Below are positions 34,401 to 47,200 of a stretch of DNA of 64,000 bases, piece after piece; position 1 is the first letter of the stretch, and each line of letters begins with the position of its first letter. Both the position numbers and the translations under genes were made by a program. The notes under the pieces were generated by a model. That model did no database searches and had not been told where the DNA came from. It saw only the letters and a list, made by a program, of their open reading frames with translations. The stretch comes from Mytilus trossulus (lineage: Eukaryota > Mollusca > Bivalvia > Mytilida > Mytilidae), in contig NC_086374.1 of NCBI RefSeq assembly GCF_036588685.1, positions 28,388,886-28,452,885 of the forward strand, given 5' to 3'.

Positions 34401-37400
34401 TGATACGATAATGTTGCAGCTTATTGTATATTTTATTGCATGTATTACATATTACGCGTCTTCCGAAGCCAGTTTGTCTCGTGAAATAGTGTGCTAATCT
34501 ATAAAATATATTAGCGTGTTAAAGTCATACATGCAGAAAAAGATACTTTCTTTATAGATTTATCCCATTTTCGTTATCTCTTTAATTTGATGCATACTTT
34601 AAAAGCTTTTGGTTTGTCCAAAGGCTACAGTGACTGATAGAAACGTATGCAATGATAGTATATATACGACCTACACTAAACGTTCATGATTGTTCATAGG
34701 TTATTCATGGAAAGTTGTCTCGGTAAAAATAATAAGAAATCTTATTATTTTAGCATTACGAAAGAGACGTTACATGAGGCTAGCATTATAATTTAATGTT
34801 CCACAATCAAAATCCGTGGAATCCTGTTTTACGTCAATTTAAACAACTAATTTTACTCATGTCTTAGTTTCAATTATTGCTTATATATTTCCCGTATTTA
34901 AGTACAAAAATGTCTTACAGATGTTTTGAAGAATAGAAGAAAATCCCGTCCATCGTACAGCTTTATTTTTTTCGTGTATAAAGCTTTCTTTCAATTTTTA
35001 ATTGAACTTATACTTTGATAAGTGATTGAATATATTACATTGCATATTGTTTGATACGATTATTTCAGATAAGTCAACACAGGCAATTACAGGATAAAGA
35101 CGAAAGCTATATCAGCAATGATAATGCTTTTCAAGGCAACCCACAACTTACGGAAAACTTACGGACACTTGACCAGGAACAAAACAAGGAGGAAAAGGGT
35201 CTCGAAGAGGGGTACAAATTTGATAAACCAACGGTAGGTTTTTAAATCTATATTATTCTTGGAAATGAAATGAGCAGTAAAGAGGGCGAAAGATACCAAA
35301 AGAATAGTCAAACTCATATATCGAAAATAAACTGACAACTCCATGGCTAAAAATGAAAGTGAAAGAACATCATCTATATAGCGGGAAGTAAATTTAAAGA
35401 AGATTGCTTAACTTCTAGTAGTTATCCTCAATTTAATCTAAAGGAGGAGATTAAACTGAATTCCATCAAAGGTTTTAAATTGAAAAATTATTACTTCGTC
35501 ATACATTCGTCAAACTTTCGATATATAATATACATGTAATTTAGAAAAAGTTGTCTTATTTCAAATAGAGTCAATAGAAAGATTCGTCTGTTGATGAGCG
35601 GCCAATATTAACAGGTGTTTCATCTGTAAAATCAGAACCTCATTCAATAAAATCTAATAACAAAACGCTGGTTTAAGTAAAAAAATTAATATTGAAATAT
35701 AAGATGTCCATAATATTCATATGACATTAACCTGTTTAGTTTGAAGCCTCTACGAAGCGAAATAAAGAACCTTAAATAGATTCTAAAATATCCAAGTAAA
35801 ATGCTTAACTTGCAATGTGATTAAATAAACATGTCAATTCTTATAATAACATCAAACAGCGATGTTTGCCAACACGATGAAAAAGAACGCTTAAAAGTAT
35901 ACAGCCGATTAGTGGTGAAGTCATTTCTTTCAAACAACTTTACAGCTAATCTTAACAAAAGTAAAATAAAAACATACCGAACTTCAAGAAAAAATTAAAT
36001 TCGCAAAATTCAAAGTAAATGGACAAATTGCAAAATTAAAAGCTCAAACATATCAAACAAAAATAAAGCATATTCCTGGCTTAATACAGCTATATCCTTA
36101 GGTACAAATGTGTGCTTTTTATAGATAGCTCACGATTTCAACTGTATGACAATCGCATGCAATTTCATAAAGTTAACAATAATGTGTGAACAACTCATCA
36201 ATGGATTTTAGCTCGAGGAGTTAAAAATATCGTAAATCGTTTTCGGAGTGACAAATTAAAGTAACAAAATAAAAAGCAACTCAAGAAGTTTATCATCACA
36301 CGAGAGGGCTTGTTGTCCAATGTTCAGGTATCTGTGCAATGATTGTAGACTCAAACAAATTAAAACAGATGCATTTTTAGGCAAATAAAGATCAATAACT
36401 GAGTACTTTCTTTAGACAGAATTATTATGAACTAAAATAATCTAAATACACGTTGAATCTAAAATTGTAGAATTGTCATACATGTAACGCAAAATTCAAA
36501 CATATCACTGTTTGCTGCAACTCAAAATTTAAAGCCTTAATCGACAATTATTGCCAAAACATCAGCGCGTCGTTATAGGGAGATATTTTGTAAAACTTAA
36601 TCAAAAAGTAATCAAAAAGGGCTTTCGTCTGATGTGGATCTCATATAATGTTTTAGATATAAACTTGCCGGCAAAGGTCGGGGTCGAAAATTTCCATGTT
36701 TTATTTTTTATTTTGACTCAAATCGTTACCATTCTCAAAATAGGCATTCAGACATTAGAACATATCAGCACAACAAAACGATACTTGAAGATCAGTTAAC
36801 ACTTGAAAACATTGATTTTTTGTCTTTTTTTTTTACAGGATCTTGACCCTGATTCGGATTTGGCGTTTTTATTCAATGGAATGAGTATTGATGACCACGG
36901 AGTAGTACACCAGGTACTATTCACTTCATAGACAATATATGTATTTAGTTTTGCCTTCTAATCTGAAGATTATGATTTATGTTTTTTAAGATAAACAATG
37001 TGTATTTACAAAATGAAACTTACACATACCCTTTTTTCATCATATGTTCATCTCGTTGTTAAAACATAATAAAAGGTGTACTATTAAAAAAACTTAAATG
37101 CAGTAAACAAAATTTATCTGAAAACAAGGAGATGTTATATGATTCAGAAAGACAACTATTCAATAGATATAAATAAGAAGATGTGGTAAAATGGTCAATG
37201 AGACAACTGTCCACAAGAGACCAAAATGACACAGACATTATTAACTATAGGTCACTGTTCGGCATTCAACAATGAGCAAAGCCCATACTTTATTTTATTA
37301 TATTAAGACATCTTAACACACTGCCTATCAACTATCAACAAATATTGCATGTGAAAAGCCACGACATCACACAGTGAAAACTAATTTAAATGAGAAAACT

Positions 37401-40400
37401 AGCAATACTATGTAAGTTACAACTATCGAAAATTTTCCTTATGTCGGAACTACAATATCCTTTCCTTTTTCACGAATATGACCTACCGAATTAGACTATT
37501 TACAAGATTTGTAATAATATAAGCAACACGATAGGTGCTACATGTGGAGCAAAATCTGCTTGCCCTTCTGGAGCACCTGAGATCACCCCAATTTTTTGGT
37601 GGGGTGTGTGTTGCTTAGTCTTTAGTTTTCTGTGTTGGGTCTTCTGTACTATTTTTGTCTGTTTGTCTTTTCATTTTCAGCCATGATGTTGTCAATTTAT
37701 TTTCTATCTATGAGTTTGATTCTCCCTGTTGTATCATTCGTCCCTCTTTTATGTAGATTCTTGAAAATTATTTAATTTAAATTGTTGAAAAACCTCCACG
37801 GAGGAATGCCAATATATCGCCAAAAAAAAAAGCAAAAAAAACCTTGAACTGTAACATAAATAATATAATGTAAAAGTATGTTCATTTTAAATTTGAAACA
37901 AATTTGTTTTTCATTTTTGTTTTTGATTGCCCTCCTGGTCTTTTGTGTATCTTCTTTGAAATGAGATTGTTAGATTCAATTGTGATAGGAGGGTATTATC
38001 AGTAAATATTAAAATTTGTGAATATACTTAAAATATTAAAGTTTTTAAAACTATTTAATGATGATGATTTGATAAATATGTATTGTAATTTTTGTCCTCA
38101 ATGCTCTTCAACTACGTACTTTATTTGGCCTTTTAACTTTTTTGGAACCGAGCGTCACTGATGAGTCTACTGTAGACGAAACGCGCGTCCTATATACAAA
38201 ATTTAGTCCAGGTATCTATGATGAGTGTATGGACATGCTCTGAGTTATGATGCTCATAAACGGTTTTCTATCATTTAAACATAGGTGGCCTGTTGCAAGG
38301 CTAAATTTCTGTCCCTATCCAAAATACCCTCATTTTCCAGTGGCAGTCCAAAATACCCGACCATCATCCCAGATGGCCTCTATCGTATCAACCTACCTAT
38401 TGTATTTATTGTGAATTTGTTCTCGTCCCGAATATGCATGAAATATTTGCCACTGAACGTTAAGCAACCAACAATCCATCAATCAATCATTTAAACATTT
38501 GGTCGTTCACGTTCTAGAAGTAAGTTATAAATAAAACATCTGGAAGTTGAATTGCTGTCAACTGTTTAATTCGTCCCAATACTTTTGTCGATTTCAATTT
38601 CATTTTCCTATATTTGCTTAAACGTCTAGGATTTAAAGTTTTAGGGTTTTAACGTTCCCCACTTTAGACGCAATATATACGAAATATTTACATTGAACAT
38701 TGCATCGATAAAATATTCCTTTTTGTACATATCAAAGCGGTTTCTGATGATATACATTCTCTTTGGCAGAATCACATGTTACATTGAAATTGATATGAAA
38801 GATTTGTAGTTGGTTTAGATGTTTTTATAAAAGTCACCTTCAAAATATTTTTACTATAAAAGAATAACAATGACTAAAGTGATACAATAGCACAGTAACC
38901 ACATAATGATATTTTTGCATGTCTGCGTTTCTTTTCATTATTACCATAATATAAAAAACGAAGATTTGGTATGATTGCTAATGAGACAACTGTCCACAAG
39001 ATACCAAAATGACACACATATTAACAACTATATTTCACCGTACGGCCTTTCACAATGAACAAAGCCCATACCGCAGAGTCAGCTATAAAAAGCCCCGATA
39101 TGACAATTTAAAAGAATTCAAACGACAAAACTTACAAATTTATTCATATAAAAAATGAACGAAAATGAGATATGTAACACATAAACAAAGGACAACCACT
39201 AAATTACAGGCGCCTGACTCAGGACAAGATACATTAATAATGTGGCGGAGCTAAACATGTTAGCGGGATCCCAGCCCTTCCCCTAACCTGGGATAGAGGT
39301 ATAACAGTACAACATAAGAACGAACTATAAAAATCAGTTGAAAATGGCTTTACTTATCAAATGGACAAAAATACAATAATGAAATTGAGAATGGAAATGG
39401 GGAATGTGTCAAAGAGACAACAACCCGATTAAAGAAAAAAACAACAGCAGACGGTCACCAACAGGTCTTCAATGTAGCGAGAAATTTCCGCGACCGGAGG
39501 CGTCCTTGAGCTGGCCCCTAAACAGATATATACTAGTTTAGTGATAATGAACGCCATACTAATTTCAAAATTGTAAACAAGAAACTAAAATTAAAATAAT
39601 ACAAGACTAACAAAGGCCAGAGGATCCTGACTTGGGACAGGAGCAAAAATGCGGCGGGTTTAAACAGGTTTGTAGATCTCAACCCCCCCCATATACCTCT
39701 AGCCAATGTAGAAAAGTAAACGCATAACAATACGCACATTAAAATTCAGTTCAAGAGAAGTCCGAGTCTGATTTCAGAAGATGTAACTAAAGAAAATAAA
39801 CAAAATGACAATAATACATAAATAACAACAGACTACTAGCAGTTAACTGACATGCAATAACCATATTAATGACATTTGTTTTCTGTTTTAGCCCATTGGA
39901 CGTCATATCAAAGACAAAACAAGAGCCGTTGCAGACAACTTAGATTACCATCCATTCCCTCCTTCTGTGAGTGGTTTTCCTTTAAAAATTTTAGCTTATG
40001 ACAACATTTGTATGCCAATTGAACCCATCAGCCTTGATAACAAATATAAAAGTAACGTCTAGTGATATGAATATAAAAGAACAATATTTAATATATGATG
40101 ACGGAACACTCGCATTCCTTTCCAATTTGATTTCTTAAATGTACATGTACATGTTCCAGTCAACACAAGAAACGATACACAAGTTTGAACTTCGAGTTAT
40201 CATGAAATATAAAAATTTAAAAAAAAATCTATTTTGTTATCCAATGAAAAACATTCAATTACAAAGCAAATGCAAATGATGAAAAGAATTTGACCAAAAT
40301 GGAAAGTTAGAAAGTACCGAGCTATTGAGGAAAATGATGACAAGAATCGGAACTTTATTTCTAAAAAGAGAATTAGGCATTCCAATATCTACAAAGGCAT

Positions 40401-41258
40401 TCAAAATTTCAAGCAGGCATTGTTTAGGTTTAAAAGTGTTAATACCAGTATCATTATTCACATTTTTCGAATGATATAATTTTTTCCTTATCTACATAGC
40501 ATCTTCTATTTCTATAAACCGGAGGGAAAGTATGATACAAAAGCCAAACAAAAAAATATAAACGAGTCTAAATTGAAAACTACGTTCAAACATACAACTC
40601 GTCTAAACATCAACTCAACAATGTTAGATCTGTAAATTTGCTTTCGCAAATGTTTTGTTCTTCCCTCTCCGGGATTCGAACCCATGCTACTGTAATTTCG
40701 TGACACCAAATCGCCTGCACTGCAGCCGTTCCGCTAGACCACACGACCACCTTGGGTATACAATAATAAAGCTTTCGGTGGTCGTGTGTTACCTTTCCTC
40801 GTCAGTTTTATCTAGAGGCGTACTACAGTAAATTACATTTAAGGCATTGAGATGTTATTGTTACAGATCAGCTCAATTATCTATAGTAAAACATCCTACA
40901 AATTAATGCAAGATACAGTCACAGAAAATAATTATATTTATAAGTACGTCTGAGTCAGTGACAACTCTATTACAGATTTATCCATCGGATCACCAGCAAT
41001 GATGGTGATACATGGCTGTGTACATTATGTATTCAGGTATCTTTCGTCCTTCTTTTATGTATATACAACTCGTCTTAACATCAACCCAACAATGTTAGAT
41101 GTGTAAATTTGCTTTAAAACATATTTACAGATCTAACATTGTTGGGTTGATGTTTAGACGAGTTGTATGTACATAATGTACACAGCAATGTATCACCACC
41201 ATTGATGGTGATCCGATGGATAAATATGTTGTAGAGTTATCACTGACTCAGACGTACT

Positions 41259-41289
<31 letters not shown>

Positions 41290-44200
41290 ACAACTTGTCT
41301 AAACAGCGGATCCTCAGCAGTGATGGTGATAAATAGCTGTGTACATTCTGTATATACAACTCGTCTTCGGTGTTGACATGAATATCAATTATATGGTCAT
41401 TTTATAAATTTTCTGTTTACAAAACTTTGAATTTTTCGAAAAACTTAGGATTTTCTTACCCCAGGAGTAGATTACCTTAGCCGTATTTGGCACAACTTTT
41501 TGGAATTTTGGGTCCTCAATGCTCTTCAACTTTGTATTTGTTTGGCTTTTTAACTATTTTGATTTGAGCGTCACTGATGAGTCTTATGTAGACGAAACGC
41601 GCGTCTGGCGTATAAAATTATAATCCTGGTACTTTTGATAACTATTTACACCACTGGGTCGATGCCACTGCTGGTGGACGTTTCGTCCCCGAGGGTATCA
41701 CCAGCCCAGTAGTCAGCACTTCGGTGTTGACATGAATATCAATTATATGGTCATTTTATAAATTTTCTGTTTACAAAACTTTGAATTTTTCGAAAAACTA
41801 AGGATTTTCTTACCCCAGGAGTAGATTACCTTAGCCGTATTTGGCACAACTTTTTGGAATTTTGGGTCCTCAATGCTCTTCAACTTTGTATTTGTTTGGC
41901 TTTTTAACTATTTTGATTTGAGCGTCACTGATGAGTCTTATGTAGACGAAACGCGCGTCTGGCGTATAAAATTATAATCCTGGTACTTTTGATAACTATA
42001 ACTAAACATCAACCCAACAATGTTAGATCTGTAAATTTGCTTTCTTAAATATGTTGTTCTTCCTTCGCCGGGATTCAAACCCGTGCTACTCAGATGTATA
42101 CATCAAACACAGTTGAATGAATCTTAGGTCAATTTGAAACAAATCGATTTTTATTGCCGCCTTGTAGTCAGCACACCGTGTCTTATTATTAGGTATTGTA
42201 CCCGTCAGTTCATAGTTTGTTCATGTGAGTAGGCGAAACATATTTCAATTTTTGTCAGCACCCTCTAACCTTCAATGACAAAAAATATAACAATATGAAA
42301 AGATAAAGCATTGTCGTCTAGTTCCGAAAAAACGGCATGTCGAATATCCCAAGAGTATAAAACAATAACTGCTTTTAGAGCTTGTTTAGATAATGCGTAT
42401 TTGTGCTTAAGAATAATGTTGTAATTAGAATTGACAACGCAAAATTGTAACCTAGGTTTAAAGTATTGTGTAGCTATTTAACATTGTAAAAGAACAGTAG
42501 ACGAAAGAGGGTGTCTAAAATATGAAACTCAGAGAATAGTGAAGAGAGTCAAACATTAATGGGACTATTTCATATTGATAAAATCATATATTGTTGAATG
42601 AAGACGGATATGTCATCTTTGTTCAACATTAATCCGCAACTGAACAATTCCCCTTATAATGACACCGTATGTAAGAATCATGGGTTTTGATTGTTTGATA
42701 GAAGTGTATTTTTCGCCAATTTACTGTTTTCAATGAATATCTTTCATTTTTAACGTCGCCGAGTTATATGCGAAAAGGATATGCCTTTTTTACCCATATG
42801 CCGTGGTGTTTGCCAAAAATACTCTATCCGACGGGACGCTTGTAACGTCACGATCATCAATGTCTTTTGAACACTAACACCCGGTGTAACTAAACAGATT
42901 TAGCATGTTCTTGATGTGTATTTGCCAAAAAAAAAAAAGTCTTGAGAATGAATTTCCCTCGACTTACGGCTCGCGAAATTTAACATGTTCTCAACTGCTA
43001 TTTTTTGCAAATACCCCCTCCTTAACTTGATATATCTGTTAAATGTTTTGTATTGTTGATCGATATTTGAGCGCCTGTCATACGTTTGACCTTTGGTTCT
43101 GTGCGATCATTTTAAATTTTGGTTGTTAATTTCTTTCGAGGTATAGTCTGGCCTCAATTTTGCTGAACTGGTATATAGTATTGTATAAGGGTCAGCTTAG
43201 TCCGCCCTGTTTGCATGAGTTTTCGATGACCGATACACTGATTTGTTCAATTATTCATTAAGTAAAAGAAAATAACAACCATAACGAATTCTGAGGAAAA
43301 TGCTCTGTAAAAAAAGTTGATTTAACCTGGCTTTATTGCGAGATAAACCTCTCACTTATGTGCTAGACGATCAAATTCAGATATAATTGCAACAATGTGT
43401 GAATAAAACAAACAGACATAATAGGTGAAAATGTAAAAAAATAGATGTATAACAGTCAACAATTTGGAATGATCTTAAAAACTATAAAAATATGTCGACA
43501 TAGAAAAAGATAAAGATTGCTAATGCTAATACATAAAATAACCAAAGATACAGGATTGAAATTTTTCTCGTTATAATCTTAATCTCGTAATGAATGTAAA
43601 TGAAATTATCACATGAGTTAAAGGGAACCGGTAGAAAATTAGCTTTCTGTTTTCATAATTCTAATAGTTTTATTGCAGGTATATATTTGTTTCTTTTTTA
43701 GGATCCATCTAAGAGAAATTTTGCCCGGACTTTTAATTTTTGGCCGGACGGAATTGTTCCTTATGAGATCAATTCAACGTTTAGTAAGTTGATTTACATT
43801 GATGACAATTGCAAATGAATAATTTACAGGTCTTAAACTGTACATTTTATTATATTTTATCATATACATACTTGTACATATATGTATTATTAGATACCAA
43901 ATGAAACAATTAAACCACAAAAAGATGACATTTTGTATAGCTTTTGGTTTCCAAATTTAGTCAACTAGTCAAGTTGTCACACATTCAAATAACGTGTTCC
44001 CTGTTCAATATGAAAATCAATGATTGCATAATTTAAATACATGGTGTATACATGATTACCAGTTAAACAATCTAATATGAGGCAGGCGTTACCTGTGAAA
44101 GGACACGAAGTCCGTATCAAATGCATTTTGTGTAATTGATACGGACTTCGTGTTCTTTCATGTTGGTTCTATGTTACTCAAAGTCTCCTGACAAAAGAGA

Positions 44201-47200
44201 CCGGAAATGAAATAGAAATAGTTTTCTGCGTAGATGCGGAAAAATGAAACAGTAAGACAAAAGTTAACGATTTTGTGTTCATTAGTTCATTAGAAATTAC
44301 ATTTTTTTTAAATTTTTTTTAATGATTTTTTTTACTGTTAAGGGGGATTTCGCCCACTTATAAATGTATACATTGTTTGCATTAAAATATGGATTTATGG
44401 AATTACAAGTCTTTGACCCGCCGCAGATTTTCATTTGAAACTCCGCGGAGTACATTCGAAATATTTTTTATTATGACAATACAAGGAGAAGATATTTAAG
44501 GACAATACAAACTGTAATTCGACGAGAAACACGCAATACCAAGGTCACGTTAATCAAGACGTAGAACTTACGGTTCCATATTCGTATTGCAGGCTGTTAA
44601 TGTCAATTTATCGATAGTGTCTTAGATATTGCAATTTCATATTCATGGTATAATTTTTAAATTTATTGATTGCGTCAAATACCCTAGTGTAACGTTTTTG
44701 AAGAGAGCATGGCTTTTAATGCAATCATAAGAGACGACACAGAGGTAACATTCAGATGAAATCAGTACAGTTTAATTTTGAGTTTATTCTATTCCTTCTG
44801 GTAAGCTTGGTATGGTATTTCCCAAATCAGTTTTTAAACGTCGGCAAATTCTTCTGATATTTTGAAAATTTGTCACCATGAAGCATGTATGTCAAAATTT
44901 AATGTTTCAAATTGATTGAATATGTGCCGATGATTTTGATAATTGATTTTCACTGCGAAAGTTTGCAACATATATTAACCTTAAACCAACACTTATAGTC
45001 TTAAAAACAACTAATGATTTGATCATTCGACAATCGAACAGACCCTTACAGTTCTATCTCTAGGACATCTTTATCAATTTATATAGTTCAGTTTTTAGTT
45101 GATATAATTTATAATTAGTCTTTATATCTAATTAGTTTTGTTTGTTCGGCTATTTATTTTTTCTTGTTCTTTAAATTCCTTTATCTATTTTCTCTACATT
45201 TTATAGTATTTCAAACACAATATTCTGATATATAATAATTCTAATATTCGACAATAGAATAAGGACTCTTAGTTTTCTAGGACACCTTTATCAATGAATA
45301 TAGTTATATATTTAGTTTATCTTATTCATTATCCTTTTTAATACATTATTAGTGTCATTTTTTTGCCGATGTATAATTGTGTTGGCATTTTTTACAAGCA
45401 AAATACTGTTTACTAAATCATTTCAGAAAACGTCTTTGGCATATACGCCTTATAGATAAAGCTTAACCCCAGTAGTTTCCTTATTCCCTCTCCTTCTGTA
45501 AAAGCCACCTAAAACATTAAATTATGAAGACAATTTGTGTATTTGCAGATGCTAAACAAAGAATACAAATTATTGATGCAGTAGCAGAGTTTAATAAAAA
45601 AACATGTGTAAAGTGGATACCATATGACACCAATACTCATATTCACTACGTTGAATTCATAACTCATCGGTGAGTTTATATAGGAGCATTATTCCATTTG
45701 TCAAAGATTCCAATAACTTATCACTAATGATAACAAAAATCAAAAATCAATACCGCACCGTATAGCAGACTACATACACCATCATTACCCGACTCCTGTA
45801 ACGCTTACTCTGAGGAAAGCAGATACCAGAAAGTCTGATTTTGTACAGGAACAACATGTGGTTGGGTTGAACTGGTTGTACATGCGTCAAAACCTTTCAC
45901 TTTGTCTTCATTTATTTACTTTAAGCACACACTGAAATATTTTCACAGTAAGGCTATGAATATGACGACCGCTAGCTTGAACATAGAGTAAAAACAGCCA
46001 CATAATTTTGTAAAGAGAACCACATTGTATTCGTCTCTGCAGGAAGTTGAATACGTTAAATCTGAAAAATTTCCAGCCTTTTTGTTATCTATTTCTTAGT
46101 TATATCAATTCTAAGAATTTATGAAACTCGGTAAATATAAAAAAGAAGATGTGGTATGATTGCCAATGAGACAACTATCCACAAAAGACCAAAATGACAC
46201 AAACATTACCAATTATAGGTCACCGTACGGCCTTCAACAATGAGCAAAGCCCATACCGCATATAGTCAGCTATAAAAGGCCCCAATAAGACAATGTAAAA
46301 CAATTCAAGCGAGAAAACTAACGGCCTTATTTATGTAAAAAAATGAACGAAAAACAAATATGTAACACATAAACAAACGACAACCACTGAATTACAGGCT
46401 CCTGACTTGGGACAGGCACATACATAAATAATGTGGCGGGGTTAAACATGTTAGCGGGATCCCAACCCTTAACCCTAAAGGCTTAACTCATCAGATAGAC
46501 AAAAAATAAAAGTGGACGTGGCCGGGTACTTATACATCCCGACACAAAAAGACACAATGAATAGATCTGAGAGCACTCGCAGTTATCTGACAGCTAGTTC
46601 AAAGCCATTAACAACCAATAAAAAAATCATGCCTCTCAGACTAAGCCTGGTATTCTTGATAGTTATATCCAGGCTGTTTCGGTGATCAAATCGTAACAAA
46701 AATTGAATCTCTGAACAAAATTCTAAATAGTAAACTTCTACCAAAAACGAAAAACCACAAAAAAGCTGAATTCCGCGGAAAAATTCAAAACGGAAAGCCC
46801 ATAATCAAGTGGCAAAATCAAAAACTCAAACACTTCAAACGAATGAGCAGCAGCTGTCATATCTTTAAAGTAAAAAACGGTGGTTTAAATCTCGTTTTAT
46901 AGTTAACTAAACCTCTCACTTGTAAAATTTCATGATATAATCCCAAATTGATTTGGAATTAAAGACGAAAACTTTTTGCTACAGGTAAACAATGATATAA
47001 TAGATTTAAACATTCGATTTACAGTTAGTTCTCATGAGTATACACGAATAGTTGTCGCTATTTTGTTTATTTTTTTTTATCGTACATCATCTTTGAAAAT
47101 AGCCCTTCAAGATGCATCAGTTTAAACGTTCCAATTTTAAACGGACTGTAAGAACTCTGTCCAATACCACAGTAAACCATGATTTAACTGTGATAACTTA

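Larger units (their letters stand above)
41365..42000 (+). mobile_element. Retrozyme-like tandem dimer, 354-bp period
   Basis: CTTCGGTGTTGACATGAATA occurs at 41365 and 41719, exactly 354 bp apart, and the two units are nearly identical over the shared length (1.8 copies). Each has a complete hammerhead ribozyme. The dimer interrupts a SINE body (ACAACTCGTC on the left, TAAACATCAACCCAACAATG on the right), so it is a real insertion. There is no ORF. Self-cleavage after C41605 and C41959 would release a 354-nt RNA. Confidence 0.8.

Noticed and set aside
40655-40750. Stand-alone tRNA gene on the minus strand
   Set aside because: A and B boxes are present, but the acceptor stem is not convincing and the sequence continues into a repeated SINE body.
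41259-41285. (TA)n run as a regulatory TATA region
   Set aside because: It is a simple repeat within an intron at the edge of a palindrome.
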